The notes beneath the pieces are model-generated. The model had not been told where the DNA came from, searched no databases, and worked only from the letters and a program-made list of their open reading frames with translations. 10,674 nt of DNA from positions 1-10,674 of the forward strand of contig JAQUMS010000021.1 of NCBI GenBank assembly GCA_028717985.1. Direction: 5' to 3'. This DNA is from Candidatus Omnitrophota bacterium. GTDB taxonomy: Bacteria > Omnitrophota > Gorgyraeia > Gygaellales > Profunditerraquicolaceae. Shown piece after piece: positions 1-5,821 of the stretch (position 1 is the stretch's first letter; each line of letters starts with the position of its first letter). Both the position numbers and the translations under genes were made by a program.

Positions 1-633
1 CCTTCCGATCTGGAACGCCGCGTTTGCTTTAAGGGTCTTCCTGCTGAAATCAATCTCATAAACATCACAGACATTCACTCCTATTTTTTCCGCCAGAATC
101 ATAATTCTTTGCTTCAAACCCTCATCTGTGAAAGGTTTATATTTAAAAAAAAGCGGCAATATCACCACAGGAGCGATCTGAGCAAGAACAACACTGAAAA
201 AAATCCAGAACAACGAGATCACTATCCACCAATACTGGGGACTGTGGCCCATAACGTAATAAAATAAAGACAGGCTGATAAAACTGAGTATAAAAAATAC
301 AACCCCTCCCTTGGCCTGATCTTTAAACCAATCGGTGATTTTTTGTTTCGTCAGAAAATATCGGTGTTCCAGGATGAATGATTGATAAAAATTGAGAGGA
401 AAATCAACGAGAAAATAAACAAAATACAGGATTCCCAGGTATACGGCGAACGCGAAGAAAAAAGGAGTAAAAACACCCGTAACAATAACAGCCAGGTTTT
501 TTGCCGCACCCGTGCCGACAAACAAGGAAAGAATTACGATGAGAAAAATAGTTTGGAGGATGGAAACAGCGTATTTATGATTGGAATACTGCTTGGCTTG
601 TGAACTATACCCGTGTTTTTCTTCGAGGGTCAT
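1..633 (-). CDS. Ste24-type M48 membrane metalloprotease, N-terminal part (C-terminus beyond window)
   Basis: Reverse-strand reading from ATG at 633-631 stays open for 211 codons to base 1, so only the N-terminal membrane half is present. The HEXXH zinc site of M48 proteases would lie beyond the window. About five hydrophobic segments are visible, at roughly residues 23-45, 48-62, 64-80, 110-128 and 133-160. The stretch after them (APVVILPLFFKYKPF, then a Lys/Glu-rich helix and VYEIDFSRKTLKANAAFQIG) fits the conserved segment before the catalytic domain in CAAX protease 1/Ste24 proteins. The family cleaves prenylated or misfolded membrane proteins; the bacterial substrate is unknown. There is no other in-frame start between the stop at 676-678 and this ATG. 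The RBS is weak (GGCGGTG close to the ATG). The gene lies 22 bases after the L27-like gene and is probably cotranscribed with it. The N-terminus lacks the extra first helix of eukaryotic Ste24. Confidence 0.8.
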   Translation of the reverse strand, partial: MTLEEKHGYSSQAKQYSNHKYAVSILQTIFLIVILSLFVGTGAAKNLAVIVTGVFTPFFFAFAVYLGILYFVYFLVDFPLNFYQSFILEHRYFLTKQKITDWFKDQAKGGVVFFILSFISLSLFYYVMGHSPQYWWIVISLFWIFFSVVLAQIAPVVILPLFFKYKPFTDEGLKQRIMILAEKIGVNVCDVYEIDFSRKTLKANAAFQIGR

Positions 634-655
634 GGCACCGCCGGAAACGCATGTA

Positions 656-889
656 TCACTGCAAAGGGGAAATATTTATGAACGTTTTTACTGATCCTTT
701 GCTTGTTTTCTTCTTTGTAAAAAATATTTTACCCGTGCACGCCGCGTACAGAGTTCCCAAACCTTTAACGTTAATTCCGGCTTTATACGATTCAATGCCC
801 CGAACAAGTATCTGTCCGGTCTTTACGATCTCTCCACCGGAAATTTTCATTGCTTTATCTTTCTTTGGTGTCGATTTACCGCCCGCCAT
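656..889 (-). CDS. rpmA: Divergent bL27-family ribosomal protein
   Basis: 77 residues. From residue 18 the protein follows the L27 core: SGGEIVKTGQILVRG matches the GG-x-V-x-x-G-x-I-x-V-R block. Next comes a GxNV element (residues 38-41), then LGTLYAACTGKIFFTKK where L27 has D-H-T-L-F-A-x-x-x-G-x-V-x-F, and a final basic strand ending FINISP. L27 sits near the peptidyl-transferase centre of the 50S subunit, which its N-terminal tail approaches. Here that tail is short (MAGGKSTPKKDKAMKI) and lacks the usual H-K-K-G-G-G-S-T-x-N-G-R-D-S pattern, and DHT has become LGT. The start is supported by AAAGGAG seven bases before the ATG. No L21 gene precedes it, unlike the usual rplU-rpmA pair. It may be a second, specialised L27 or a lineage-specific L27; the symbol is by family. 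Confidence 0.7.
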   Translation of the reverse strand: MAGGKSTPKKDKAMKISGGEIVKTGQILVRGIESYKAGINVKGLGTLYAACTGKIFFTKKKTSKGSVKTFINISPLQ

Positions 890-917
890 TGCTTTACTCC
901 TTTGCCTTTATACTCAA

Positions 918-948
918 ATGCCTTTTTAAATTTATTATTTTAAGGCAT
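918..948. repeat. 7-bp inverted repeat at the L27-like promoter start region
   Basis: ATGCCTT (918-924) and AAGGCAT (942-948) are perfect inverted copies around a 17-base AT-only spacer. On the minus strand the repeat begins three bases after the proposed -10 box, so it covers the expected transcription start. It could be an operator or a weak 5'-UTR hairpin. Confidence 0.4.
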
Positions 949-950
949 AA

Positions 951-979
951 ATAATAGCATATTTTTAATGATCGCGCAA
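951..979 (-). promoter_or_regulatory. Candidate sigma70 promoter for the L27-like/M48 operon
   Basis: On the minus strand: -35 TTGCGC (979-974), a 17-base spacer, then -10 TATTAT (956-951) preceded by TGC, an extended -10. The -35 is poor (3/6) and the -10 good (5/6). It lies about 60 bases before the L27-like ATG and just after the terminator-like hairpin of the upstream nuclease gene. Confidence 0.45.
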
Positions 980-980
980 C

Positions 981-1018
981 AAAAATTTTAAGCCGGCCTC
1001 ACGGCCACAATCGCCGGT
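981..1018 (-). terminator. Probable intrinsic terminator of the MBL nuclease gene
   Basis: Eleven bases after the nuclease stop, minus-strand RNA can pair CCGGC (1017-1013) with GCCGG (997-993). A nested GGCC-GTGA-GGCC alternative exists in the loop. TTAAAATTTTTG follows. The U-tract is interrupted, so strength is uncertain. Confidence 0.5.
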
Positions 1019-1029
1019 ACAATCCGGGT

Positions 1030-2421
1030 TTAAAGAACAATTTCCTCATTCTTTAAGGGCATATACGCGTTAATACCTTCCCGGGAAAAGGTATCGGATA
1101 ACAGTGTTGTCTGTTCTTCGTCTCCGTGGACCAGGAACACCCGTGTCAGCGGCAGGCACGCTTCAGTAAATGCGAGCAGATCATGCTTATCCGCGTGGCC
1201 TGAGAAAGCGTTAATGATAACTACTTCGGCATTTAACTGGTATTCAACGCCGAAAATACGCACGATAGGAACACGGTCAACAATCCTTCTTCCGAGAGTA
1301 TCTTTAGCCATATACCCCACAACCAGGACAGTATTCCGTGAATCCTCGATATTATTTTTAAGATGGTGCAGTATCCTTCCCGATTCGCACATGCCGCACC
1401 CGGCTATTATTATCATCGGGCGTTTATCGGTATTTAACCCCTTAGACTCTCGCTGTTCCCGGATGAACCGCAAATTACTAAAATCAAACGGGCTGTTTCC
1501 GTTGGTAATCGCCTGCTGTGTCTTATCGTTCATAAATGTGGAATGATATTTAAAAACATCGGTAATTTTAGTCGCGAGCGGGCTGTCAACGTATATGGGA
1601 ATAGACGGAATTGCTTTTTCCCTTAACAACTCTTCCAGGAAATAAATAACTTCCTGGGTCCTTTCAAGAGTAAACGCGGGTATCATGATCTTTCCCCCGC
1701 GCTCCAGTGTACGGTTAACCGCGTCTTTAAGTTTCGTTTTCGCCTGTTCTATCGGCGCGTGTTCCCTCCCGCCATACGTGCTCTCAAGGACAAGATAATC
1801 CAACCCCCGTGGAACAACAGGATCATTCAGCATAGGAAGATTTTTCCGGCCTAAATCAACCGCATATCCTAACCGAATTACGCGTTGTTCATCATGTATC
1901 TCCAAAACAGTAATGCTTGATCCAAGAATATGACCGGCATCATAAAATGTCGCGGCAACATCTTTGCACAGGAAAAATTTCTGATTATACGACATCGGCC
2001 TGAACCTGGTGCCTGCCTTATGGGCTTCTTTAATGGTATACAAAGGCTTGCGGTACGGCAGTCCCAGCCGCTTGTTTATCTTGTTTACGTATTTAACATC
2101 TTCTTCCTGGATTTTGCCTGAATCTTCAAGCATGAGTTTAGCCAGGTCCTTGGTGGCGTAGGTAAGATAGATTTTGCTGTTTAAGCCCCGCTTCACGAGA
2201 CTGGGGATGTTACCGCAATGATCTATGTGAGCGTGAGAAACAATCATAGCGTCTATTTGCCGGGGATTAAAAGTAAAGGTAGTATTTATCGCATAAAACT
2301 GGTCCCGGTGCCCCTGAAAAAGCCCCGCGTCCAGAAGGACTTTTGATTTATCGGTAGTAAGCAGATGGCTGCTCCCTGTCACGTCCCGAACCCCGCCGAG
2401 AAATTTAATACGAACCGACAT
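1030..2421 (-). CDS. MBL-fold beta-CASP RNA-processing nuclease (CPSF73/Ysh1-like)
   Basis: 463 residues, typical of bacterial COG1236-type beta-CASP RNases. The zinc site is intact: HAHIDH at residues 63-68, H164 in DAGHILGSS, and D189 in the VDLGR motif. The beta-CASP domain follows with LESTYGGR (212-219), IPAFTLERTQE (247-257) and DSPLA (279-283), then GCGMCESGRILHHL and GYMAKDTLGRRI. The C-terminal RMMBL part has NAFSGHADKHDL (404-415) and VHGDEEQ (431-437). These features predict a soluble zinc-dependent endo/exoribonuclease acting on RNA 3' ends or in turnover. I take ATG 2421-2419 rather than GTG 2427-2425 as start: AAGGAG at 2435-2430 is 8 bases from the ATG but only 2 from the GTG. 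It has its own promoter and a roughly 470-nt leader full of structured repeats. SGD of motif 4 reads AVD here, but the Asp ligand is kept. Confidence 0.93.
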   Translation of the reverse strand: MSVRIKFLGGVRDVTGSSHLLTTDKSKVLLDAGLFQGHRDQFYAINTTFTFNPRQIDAMIVSHAHIDHCGNIPSLVKRGLNSKIYLTYATKDLAKLMLEDSGKIQEEDVKYVNKINKRLGLPYRKPLYTIKEAHKAGTRFRPMSYNQKFFLCKDVAATFYDAGHILGSSITVLEIHDEQRVIRLGYAVDLGRKNLPMLNDPVVPRGLDYLVLESTYGGREHAPIEQAKTKLKDAVNRTLERGGKIMIPAFTLERTQEVIYFLEELLREKAIPSIPIYVDSPLATKITDVFKYHSTFMNDKTQQAITNGNSPFDFSNLRFIREQRESKGLNTDKRPMIIIAGCGMCESGRILHHLKNNIEDSRNTVLVVGYMAKDTLGRRIVDRVPIVRIFGVEYQLNAEVVIINAFSGHADKHDLLAFTEACLPLTRVFLVHGDEEQTTLLSDTFSREGINAYMPLKNEEIVL

Positions 2422-2429
2422 AGGCACTA

Positions 2430-2440
2430 CTCCTTAATGA
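2430..2440 (-). promoter_or_regulatory. RBS of the MBL nuclease, decides the start
   Basis: The minus strand reads TCATTAAGGAG followed by TAGTGCCT and ATG. The SD AAGGAG (2435-2430) lies directly after the last hairpin module of the leader repeats. Degenerate copies of the same element (TCATTAAGTAATAC, TGATAAGTAATAC) follow the upstream hairpin modules at the equivalent place but have lost GGAG. Confidence 0.75.
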
Positions 2441-2441
2441 G

Positions 2442-2583
2442 CAGACACTTTATGGAACGTAGTGAACATAAAGTGTAGTCCGCCTTGCTTTTTGGCGGAC
2501 GTCTGCGAATTAACCCTGAAAGCTACAAGTAGATTTGGAACAAATCTACGCAGTGGATTGCTTTCGGGGTATTACTTATCAAA
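2442..2583. repeat. Structured repeat, unit 1
   Basis: Module A: closing stem GCAGAC (2441-2446)/GTCTGC (2501-2506), which encloses two hairpins. The first is ACACTTTATG (2445-2454) with CATAAAGTGT (2467-2476). The second is GTCCGCC (2478-2484) with GGCGGAC (2494-2500). Because the A2445-C2446 bases can join either stem, it resembles a three-way junction. Module B: ACCCTGAAAGC (2513-2523) pairs with GCTTTCGGGGT (2560-2570) with one T-G wobble. It encloses GTAGATTT (2529-2536)/AAATCTAC (2542-2549) around the loop GGAAC. Confidence 0.85.
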
Positions 2584-2725
2584 CAGACACTTTATGGAAC
2601 GTAGTGAACATAAAGTGTAGTCCGCCTTGCTTTTTGGCGGACGTCTGCGAATTAACCCTGAAAGCTACACGTAGATTTGGAACAAATCTACGCAGTGGAT
2701 TGCTTTCGGAGTATTACTTAATGAA
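2584..2725. repeat. Structured repeat, unit 2
   Basis: Exact 142-base offset copy of unit 1. The differences are A to C before the inner module B hairpin (which adds a C-G pair, making CGTAGATTT/AAATCTACG), G to A in the CGGGGT arm, and three bases in the trailing junction (TTATCAAA versus TTAATGAA). All module A stems are unchanged. Confidence 0.85.
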
Positions 2726-2829
2726 CCCACAACTTATGGAGTTTACGATCATAAGTTGTTTGGGCGATTTAACCCCGCAGCTTATTTCGAAAATCTCTGC
2801 GATATTTTCGAAATGATTAAGCAAGGGGG
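2726..2829. repeat. Diverged structured repeat, unit 3
   Basis: Module A is reduced to one hairpin: CCCA (2726-2729)/TGGG (2761-2764) closing ACAACTTATG (2729-2738)/CATAAGTTGT (2750-2759). Relative to units 1 and 2 the inner stem has two base-pair exchanges, C-G to A-T and T-A to C-G, each changed on both arms. The GTCCGCC hairpin is absent. Module B has CCCC (2773-2776)/GGGG (2825-2828), GCTT (2780-2783)/AAGC (2819-2822), and an 11-bp perfect stem ATTTCGAAAAT (2784-2794)/ATTTTCGAAAT (2804-2814). Confidence 0.7.
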
Positions 2830-2896
2830 ATTCCTTATATATCTCAACACAACACAGGATTCATTATATGCGTACTTCTAAACACCATTCTAAAAA

Positions 2897-2925
2897 AGTA
2901 TAGTATATCCGGAAGGCTTTGTAAA
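2897..2925 (-). promoter_or_regulatory. Consensus-like sigma70 promoter driving the MBL nuclease leader
   Basis: On the minus strand TTTACA (2925-2920), a 17-base spacer and TATACT (2902-2897): five of six consensus bases in each box at ideal spacing. It lies 37 bases after the carB stop. Initiation near 2890 would give a leader of about 470 nt covering all three structured-repeat units before the nuclease ATG. A 14-codon ORF near the start of that leader has no visible SD. Confidence 0.7.
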
Positions 2926-2962
2926 GGAACATAAAATTGAGGCGTTCAATTCACTGGAGAGC

Positions 2963-4633
2963 TTATGAAATCGATTGGTCGTAAGAAGAATAATAATACG
3001 GGGTATGGGCTTTAAACTCTGCGGCACAGGTATCCACGATTTTAAAAGAAGGCTTGATTCCCCACTTCACCCTCAAAGAAGATATATCTTCTTCGCGAAG
3101 GCCGGTAAGTTTTGCCAATTGGACGTCACTAAAACCGAATTCCTTGGATTTAAGAAGAACATCCCGGGTAAAATTAGGTTTATTCAGCACGATCACCTTT
3201 TCCAATTCTATAATTTCAAGGATATTATGCAAAAACCACCGGTCGATCTTTGTTAATCCGTGAACCGCTTCAACCGTCATCCCGGCGCGGAAAGCATCTC
3301 CGATATAGAAAAATCTTTCTGCGTTTGGAATGCGCAACTTCGAATAGATCAGGTCCAAGGTTTCCTGAGACACGGAAACTGCCCCGGGATCAGGGAAAAG
3401 CATACTTTCCAGCCCGTATTTTTTTATTTCCAGGGAACGCACGGCTTTCTGCAATGCTTCTTTAAACGTACGGCCTATGGACATAACTTCTCCCACGGAT
3501 TTCATCGATACAGTTAATGTCGGATCGGCCTGAGGAAATTTTTCAAACGTAAAACGGGGTATTTTAACTACGCAATAATCAATCGCCGGTTCAAAACACG
3601 CGGGGGTCTCCCGGGTGATATCGTTAGGTATTTCATCAAGCGTAAAACCAACCGCCAGTTTCGCGGCTATCTTAGCAATCGGGAAACCCGTCGCTTTTGA
3701 CGCCAACGCGGAACTTCGGGACACCCGGGGATTCATTTCAATAACAACCATCCTGCCTGTTTCAGGATTAACGGCAAATTGAATATTCGACCCTCCTGTA
3801 TCAACTCCGATTTCCCGGATACAGGCGATAGAAGCGTCTCTCATGATCTGGTATTCCTTATCGGTTAAAGTCTGGACCGGCGCGACCGTAATACTATCTC
3901 CGGTATGGACTCCCATAGGGTCAAAATTTTCTATGGAGCAAATTATAACAACATTGTCTTTGCCGTCGCGCATAACCTCAAGTTCAAACTCTTTCCATCC
4001 GATTACCGATTCTTCAATAAGAATCTCGGTGATCATACTCGATTCAAGGCCGAATTTAGCTAATTCCTTAAACTCTTCAATATTATACGCGACGCTTCCT
4101 CCGGTACCGCCAAGCGTGAAACTCGGACGGATAATTACGGGAAATCCGATTTTCTCGGCAACGGCATGCGCCTGTTTTAAAGAATATGCTTTGTCGCTTT
4201 TAGGGACTTCCAAACCGATTTTTTTCATAGCTTCTTTGAATAAACGGCGGTCTTCGGCTTTCTTTATCGACTTAATATCGGCGCCGATTGTTTTAACATT
4301 GTATTTTTTCAACACTCCCATTTCAGCGAGAGCCACAGCGGTATTCAATGCCGTCTGTCCTCCCAATGTCGGCAGAAGGGCATCGGGGCGTTCCCGTTCG
4401 ATGATTTTCGCGACAATTTCCGGAGTAATTGGTTCAATATAGGTCCTATCCGCGGTCTGAGGATCGGTCATGATGGTAGCGGGATTTGAATTAACCAGAA
4501 TTACATAATATCCCTCTTGCTTAAGGACTTTACAGGCTTGAGTGCCGGAATAATCGAATTCGCATGCCTGGCCTATAACAATAGGCCCCGATCCGATAAT
4601 AAGAATTTTTTTAATATCCGTGCGTTTAGGCAT
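2963..4633 (-). CDS. carB: Carbamoyl-phosphate synthase large subunit, N-terminal half (split CarB)
   Basis: 556 residues against about 1,070 for full-length CarB. It has the carboxyphosphate ATP-grasp domain: GSGPIVIGQACEFDYSG near residue 14, NSNPATIMTDP (49-58), LLPTLGGQTALN (87-98), RPSFTLGGTGGSV (169-181) and the metal-site segment EMNPRVSRSSALASKATG (299-316). The oligomerisation domain (about 403-550) follows, and the protein ends just after VDTCAAEF, where the second ATP-grasp half starts in fused CarB. With CarA it would activate bicarbonate and make carbamate; the carbamoyl-phosphate half must come from a separate gene. No remnant of that half follows: the next 540 bases hold a promoter and repeats. 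carA ends 33 bases upstream, so the two are probably cotranscribed. I see no strong SD. The clean domain-boundary stop argues for a natural gene split as in Aquifex or Methanocaldococcus rather than recent decay. Confidence 0.93.
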   Translation of the reverse strand: MPKRTDIKKILIIGSGPIVIGQACEFDYSGTQACKVLKQEGYYVILVNSNPATIMTDPQTADRTYIEPITPEIVAKIIERERPDALLPTLGGQTALNTAVALAEMGVLKKYNVKTIGADIKSIKKAEDRRLFKEAMKKIGLEVPKSDKAYSLKQAHAVAEKIGFPVIIRPSFTLGGTGGSVAYNIEEFKELAKFGLESSMITEILIEESVIGWKEFELEVMRDGKDNVVIICSIENFDPMGVHTGDSITVAPVQTLTDKEYQIMRDASIACIREIGVDTGGSNIQFAVNPETGRMVVIEMNPRVSRSSALASKATGFPIAKIAAKLAVGFTLDEIPNDITRETPACFEPAIDYCVVKIPRFTFEKFPQADPTLTVSMKSVGEVMSIGRTFKEALQKAVRSLEIKKYGLESMLFPDPGAVSVSQETLDLIYSKLRIPNAERFFYIGDAFRAGMTVEAVHGLTKIDRWFLHNILEIIELEKVIVLNKPNFTRDVLLKSKEFGFSDVQLAKLTGLREEDISSLRVKWGIKPSFKIVDTCAAEFKAHTPYYYSSYDQSIS

Positions 4634-4666
4634 AGAATGGCAGAATGTATCTTTTAGAACCCGGGG

Positions 4667-5746
4667 TTAAAACATATCGATGAATTCATCAAACAAATAT
4701 TCCGCGTCATGAGGCCCAGGCGATGCTTCAGGATGAAACTGCACTGAAAAAATAGGCAGTTTTTTGTGCCGCATGCCTTCCGCGGTATGGTCATTCAGGT
4801 TCTCATGAGTTAATTCAATTTCTTTTTTATTCAAGGTATCGATATCAACGCAAAATCCGTGATTTTGCGCGGTTATAAGAACGCGGCCTGTATGCACATC
4901 TTTTACAGGATGATTCGCGCCGTGATGGCCGAATTTCAACTTAAACGTTTTTCCTCCCATAGCCAGCCCCAGCATCTGGTGCCCCAGGCAAATCCCGAAA
5001 ATAGGGACCTTTCCAATTAAATTTTGTACCGTCTCTACCACATACCCGACTGCCGCGGGGTCTCCGGGGCCGTTCGAAAGCAAAACACCGTCTGGTTTCA
5101 TTTTTAAAATTTCCTGGGCCGTCGTCTGCGCGGGAACAACCACCACCCTGCAATTCCTCTTTGCCAATTCACGAAGGATGTTGAATTTAACCCCGCAGTC
5201 TACTACCACTACCGAATACCTGCTCCCGCGCCCTTTCTCTTCTTCCCACACATATTTCTTGGGGCTGGTCACTTCCTTCACCAAGTCCGCTCCAACCAAA
5301 CCGGGAAATGCGCGGACTTTCCTGAGAAGACTGTTCACATCAAAATCAACCGTTGACAGCACAGCTTTCATCGCGCCGGCTTCCCGGATATGTAGAGTTA
5401 ACGCGCGGGTATCAATTCCCTCTATGCTCACGATATTATTTTCCGCACAATATTTATCCAAAGATGTTTCGCTTCTCCAGCTGCTGGAGATAGCGCTGAA
5501 TTCCTTGGCCACAAACCCTTCTACAAAAGGCCGGCGTGACTCGGTATCATCCCGGTTCACGCCATAGTTACCGATCAACGTATACGTCATAGTAATAATC
5601 TGCCCTTTATACGAAGGATCGGTCACTATCTCCTGATATCCGGTCATGCTGGTATTAAAAACAACCTCTCCAAAACGCTCTCCCGAAGCACCAAAGCGCT
5701 TTCCTTTAAATACCATTCCGTCTTCTAAGACTAAAATCGCATTCAT
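4667..5746 (-). CDS. carA: Carbamoyl-phosphate synthase small subunit (glutaminase)
   Basis: 359 residues from ATG 5746-5744. This subunit hydrolyses glutamine and channels ammonia to CarB for arginine and pyrimidine synthesis. The N-terminal domain starts MNAILVLEDG and contains GEVVFNTSMTGYQEI (26-40) and TDPSYKGQI. The class I amidotransferase domain has LLSNGPGDP (222-230), nucleophile C253 in GICLGHQMLG, GHHGANHPV (273-281), and H338 and E340 in VQFHPEASPGPHD. Length and catalytic residues are normal. An in-frame GTG at 5767 would add seven residues (MLRVKTA), but homology begins at the ATG. Neither start has a clear SD, and GGGAT lies immediately before the GTG, so the start is not certain. 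It follows pyrG by 61 bases and precedes carB by 33. Confidence 0.95.
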   Translation of the reverse strand: MNAILVLEDGMVFKGKRFGASGERFGEVVFNTSMTGYQEIVTDPSYKGQIITMTYTLIGNYGVNRDDTESRRPFVEGFVAKEFSAISSSWRSETSLDKYCAENNIVSIEGIDTRALTLHIREAGAMKAVLSTVDFDVNSLLRKVRAFPGLVGADLVKEVTSPKKYVWEEEKGRGSRYSVVVVDCGVKFNILRELAKRNCRVVVVPAQTTAQEILKMKPDGVLLSNGPGDPAAVGYVVETVQNLIGKVPIFGICLGHQMLGLAMGGKTFKLKFGHHGANHPVKDVHTGRVLITAQNHGFCVDIDTLNKKEIELTHENLNDHTAEGMRHKKLPIFSVQFHPEASPGPHDAEYLFDEFIDMF

Positions 5747-5792
5747 GGCAGTTTTAACGCGCAACACATCCCGGAAATTTCACACAATGAGT

Positions 5793-5821
5793 ATTTTATA
5801 ACCGGAATTATACACGTTCAA
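5793..5821 (-). promoter_or_regulatory. Possible internal promoter for carA-carB
   Basis: On the minus strand TTGAAC (5821-5816), 17 bases, TAAAAT (5798-5793), overlapping the pyrG stop codon. A second -10-like TATAAT (5812-5807) has no matching -35. In AT-rich DNA such matches arise by chance, so this is tentative. Confidence 0.3.

Larger units (their letters stand above)
2441..2829. repeat. Tandem structured-repeat block in the nuclease leader
   Basis: Two 142-bp direct copies (2442-2583 and 2584-2725; I count 5 differences) are followed by a diverged third unit (2726-2829). Each unit, read on the plus strand, is module A (hairpins inside a short closing stem), a linker resembling CGAATTAACCC, and module B (a long stem with an internal loop and a terminal hairpin). 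A TATTACTTA-like junction separates units. All three have the same architecture although module B stems of unit 3 share almost no sequence with units 1 and 2. No protein motif fits the reading frames across it. The block occupies most of the 541-base gap between carB and the nuclease. It may be an RNA leader element, or a REP/MITE-like dispersed element that landed here. Confidence 0.85.

Noticed and set aside
1..11. CTTCCGATCT at the left edge equals the last ten bases of a common sequencing adapter.
   Set aside because: The base before it differs from the adapter, and in the minus-strand frame it encodes Q-I-G-R exactly where the Ste24 family has a Gly-rich motif after NA-x-F. A chance match is more likely, though it matters if this is a contig end.
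2535..2816. Open plus-strand frame of 93 codons across the repeat block.
   Set aside because: It runs through two repeat units and into the third, has no SD or recognisable motif, and opposes all neighbours; it is a by-product of the repeats.
2935..2951. AATTGA/TCAATT hairpin just after carB, considered as its terminator.
   Set aside because: The stem is 6 bp and AT-only, with only a couple of T after it; too weak to call.
3843..4442. Long plus-strand open frame (199 codons) within carB.
   Set aside because: It is antisense to a well-conserved ATP-grasp domain and has no homology-like motifs; a shadow of codon use in carB.
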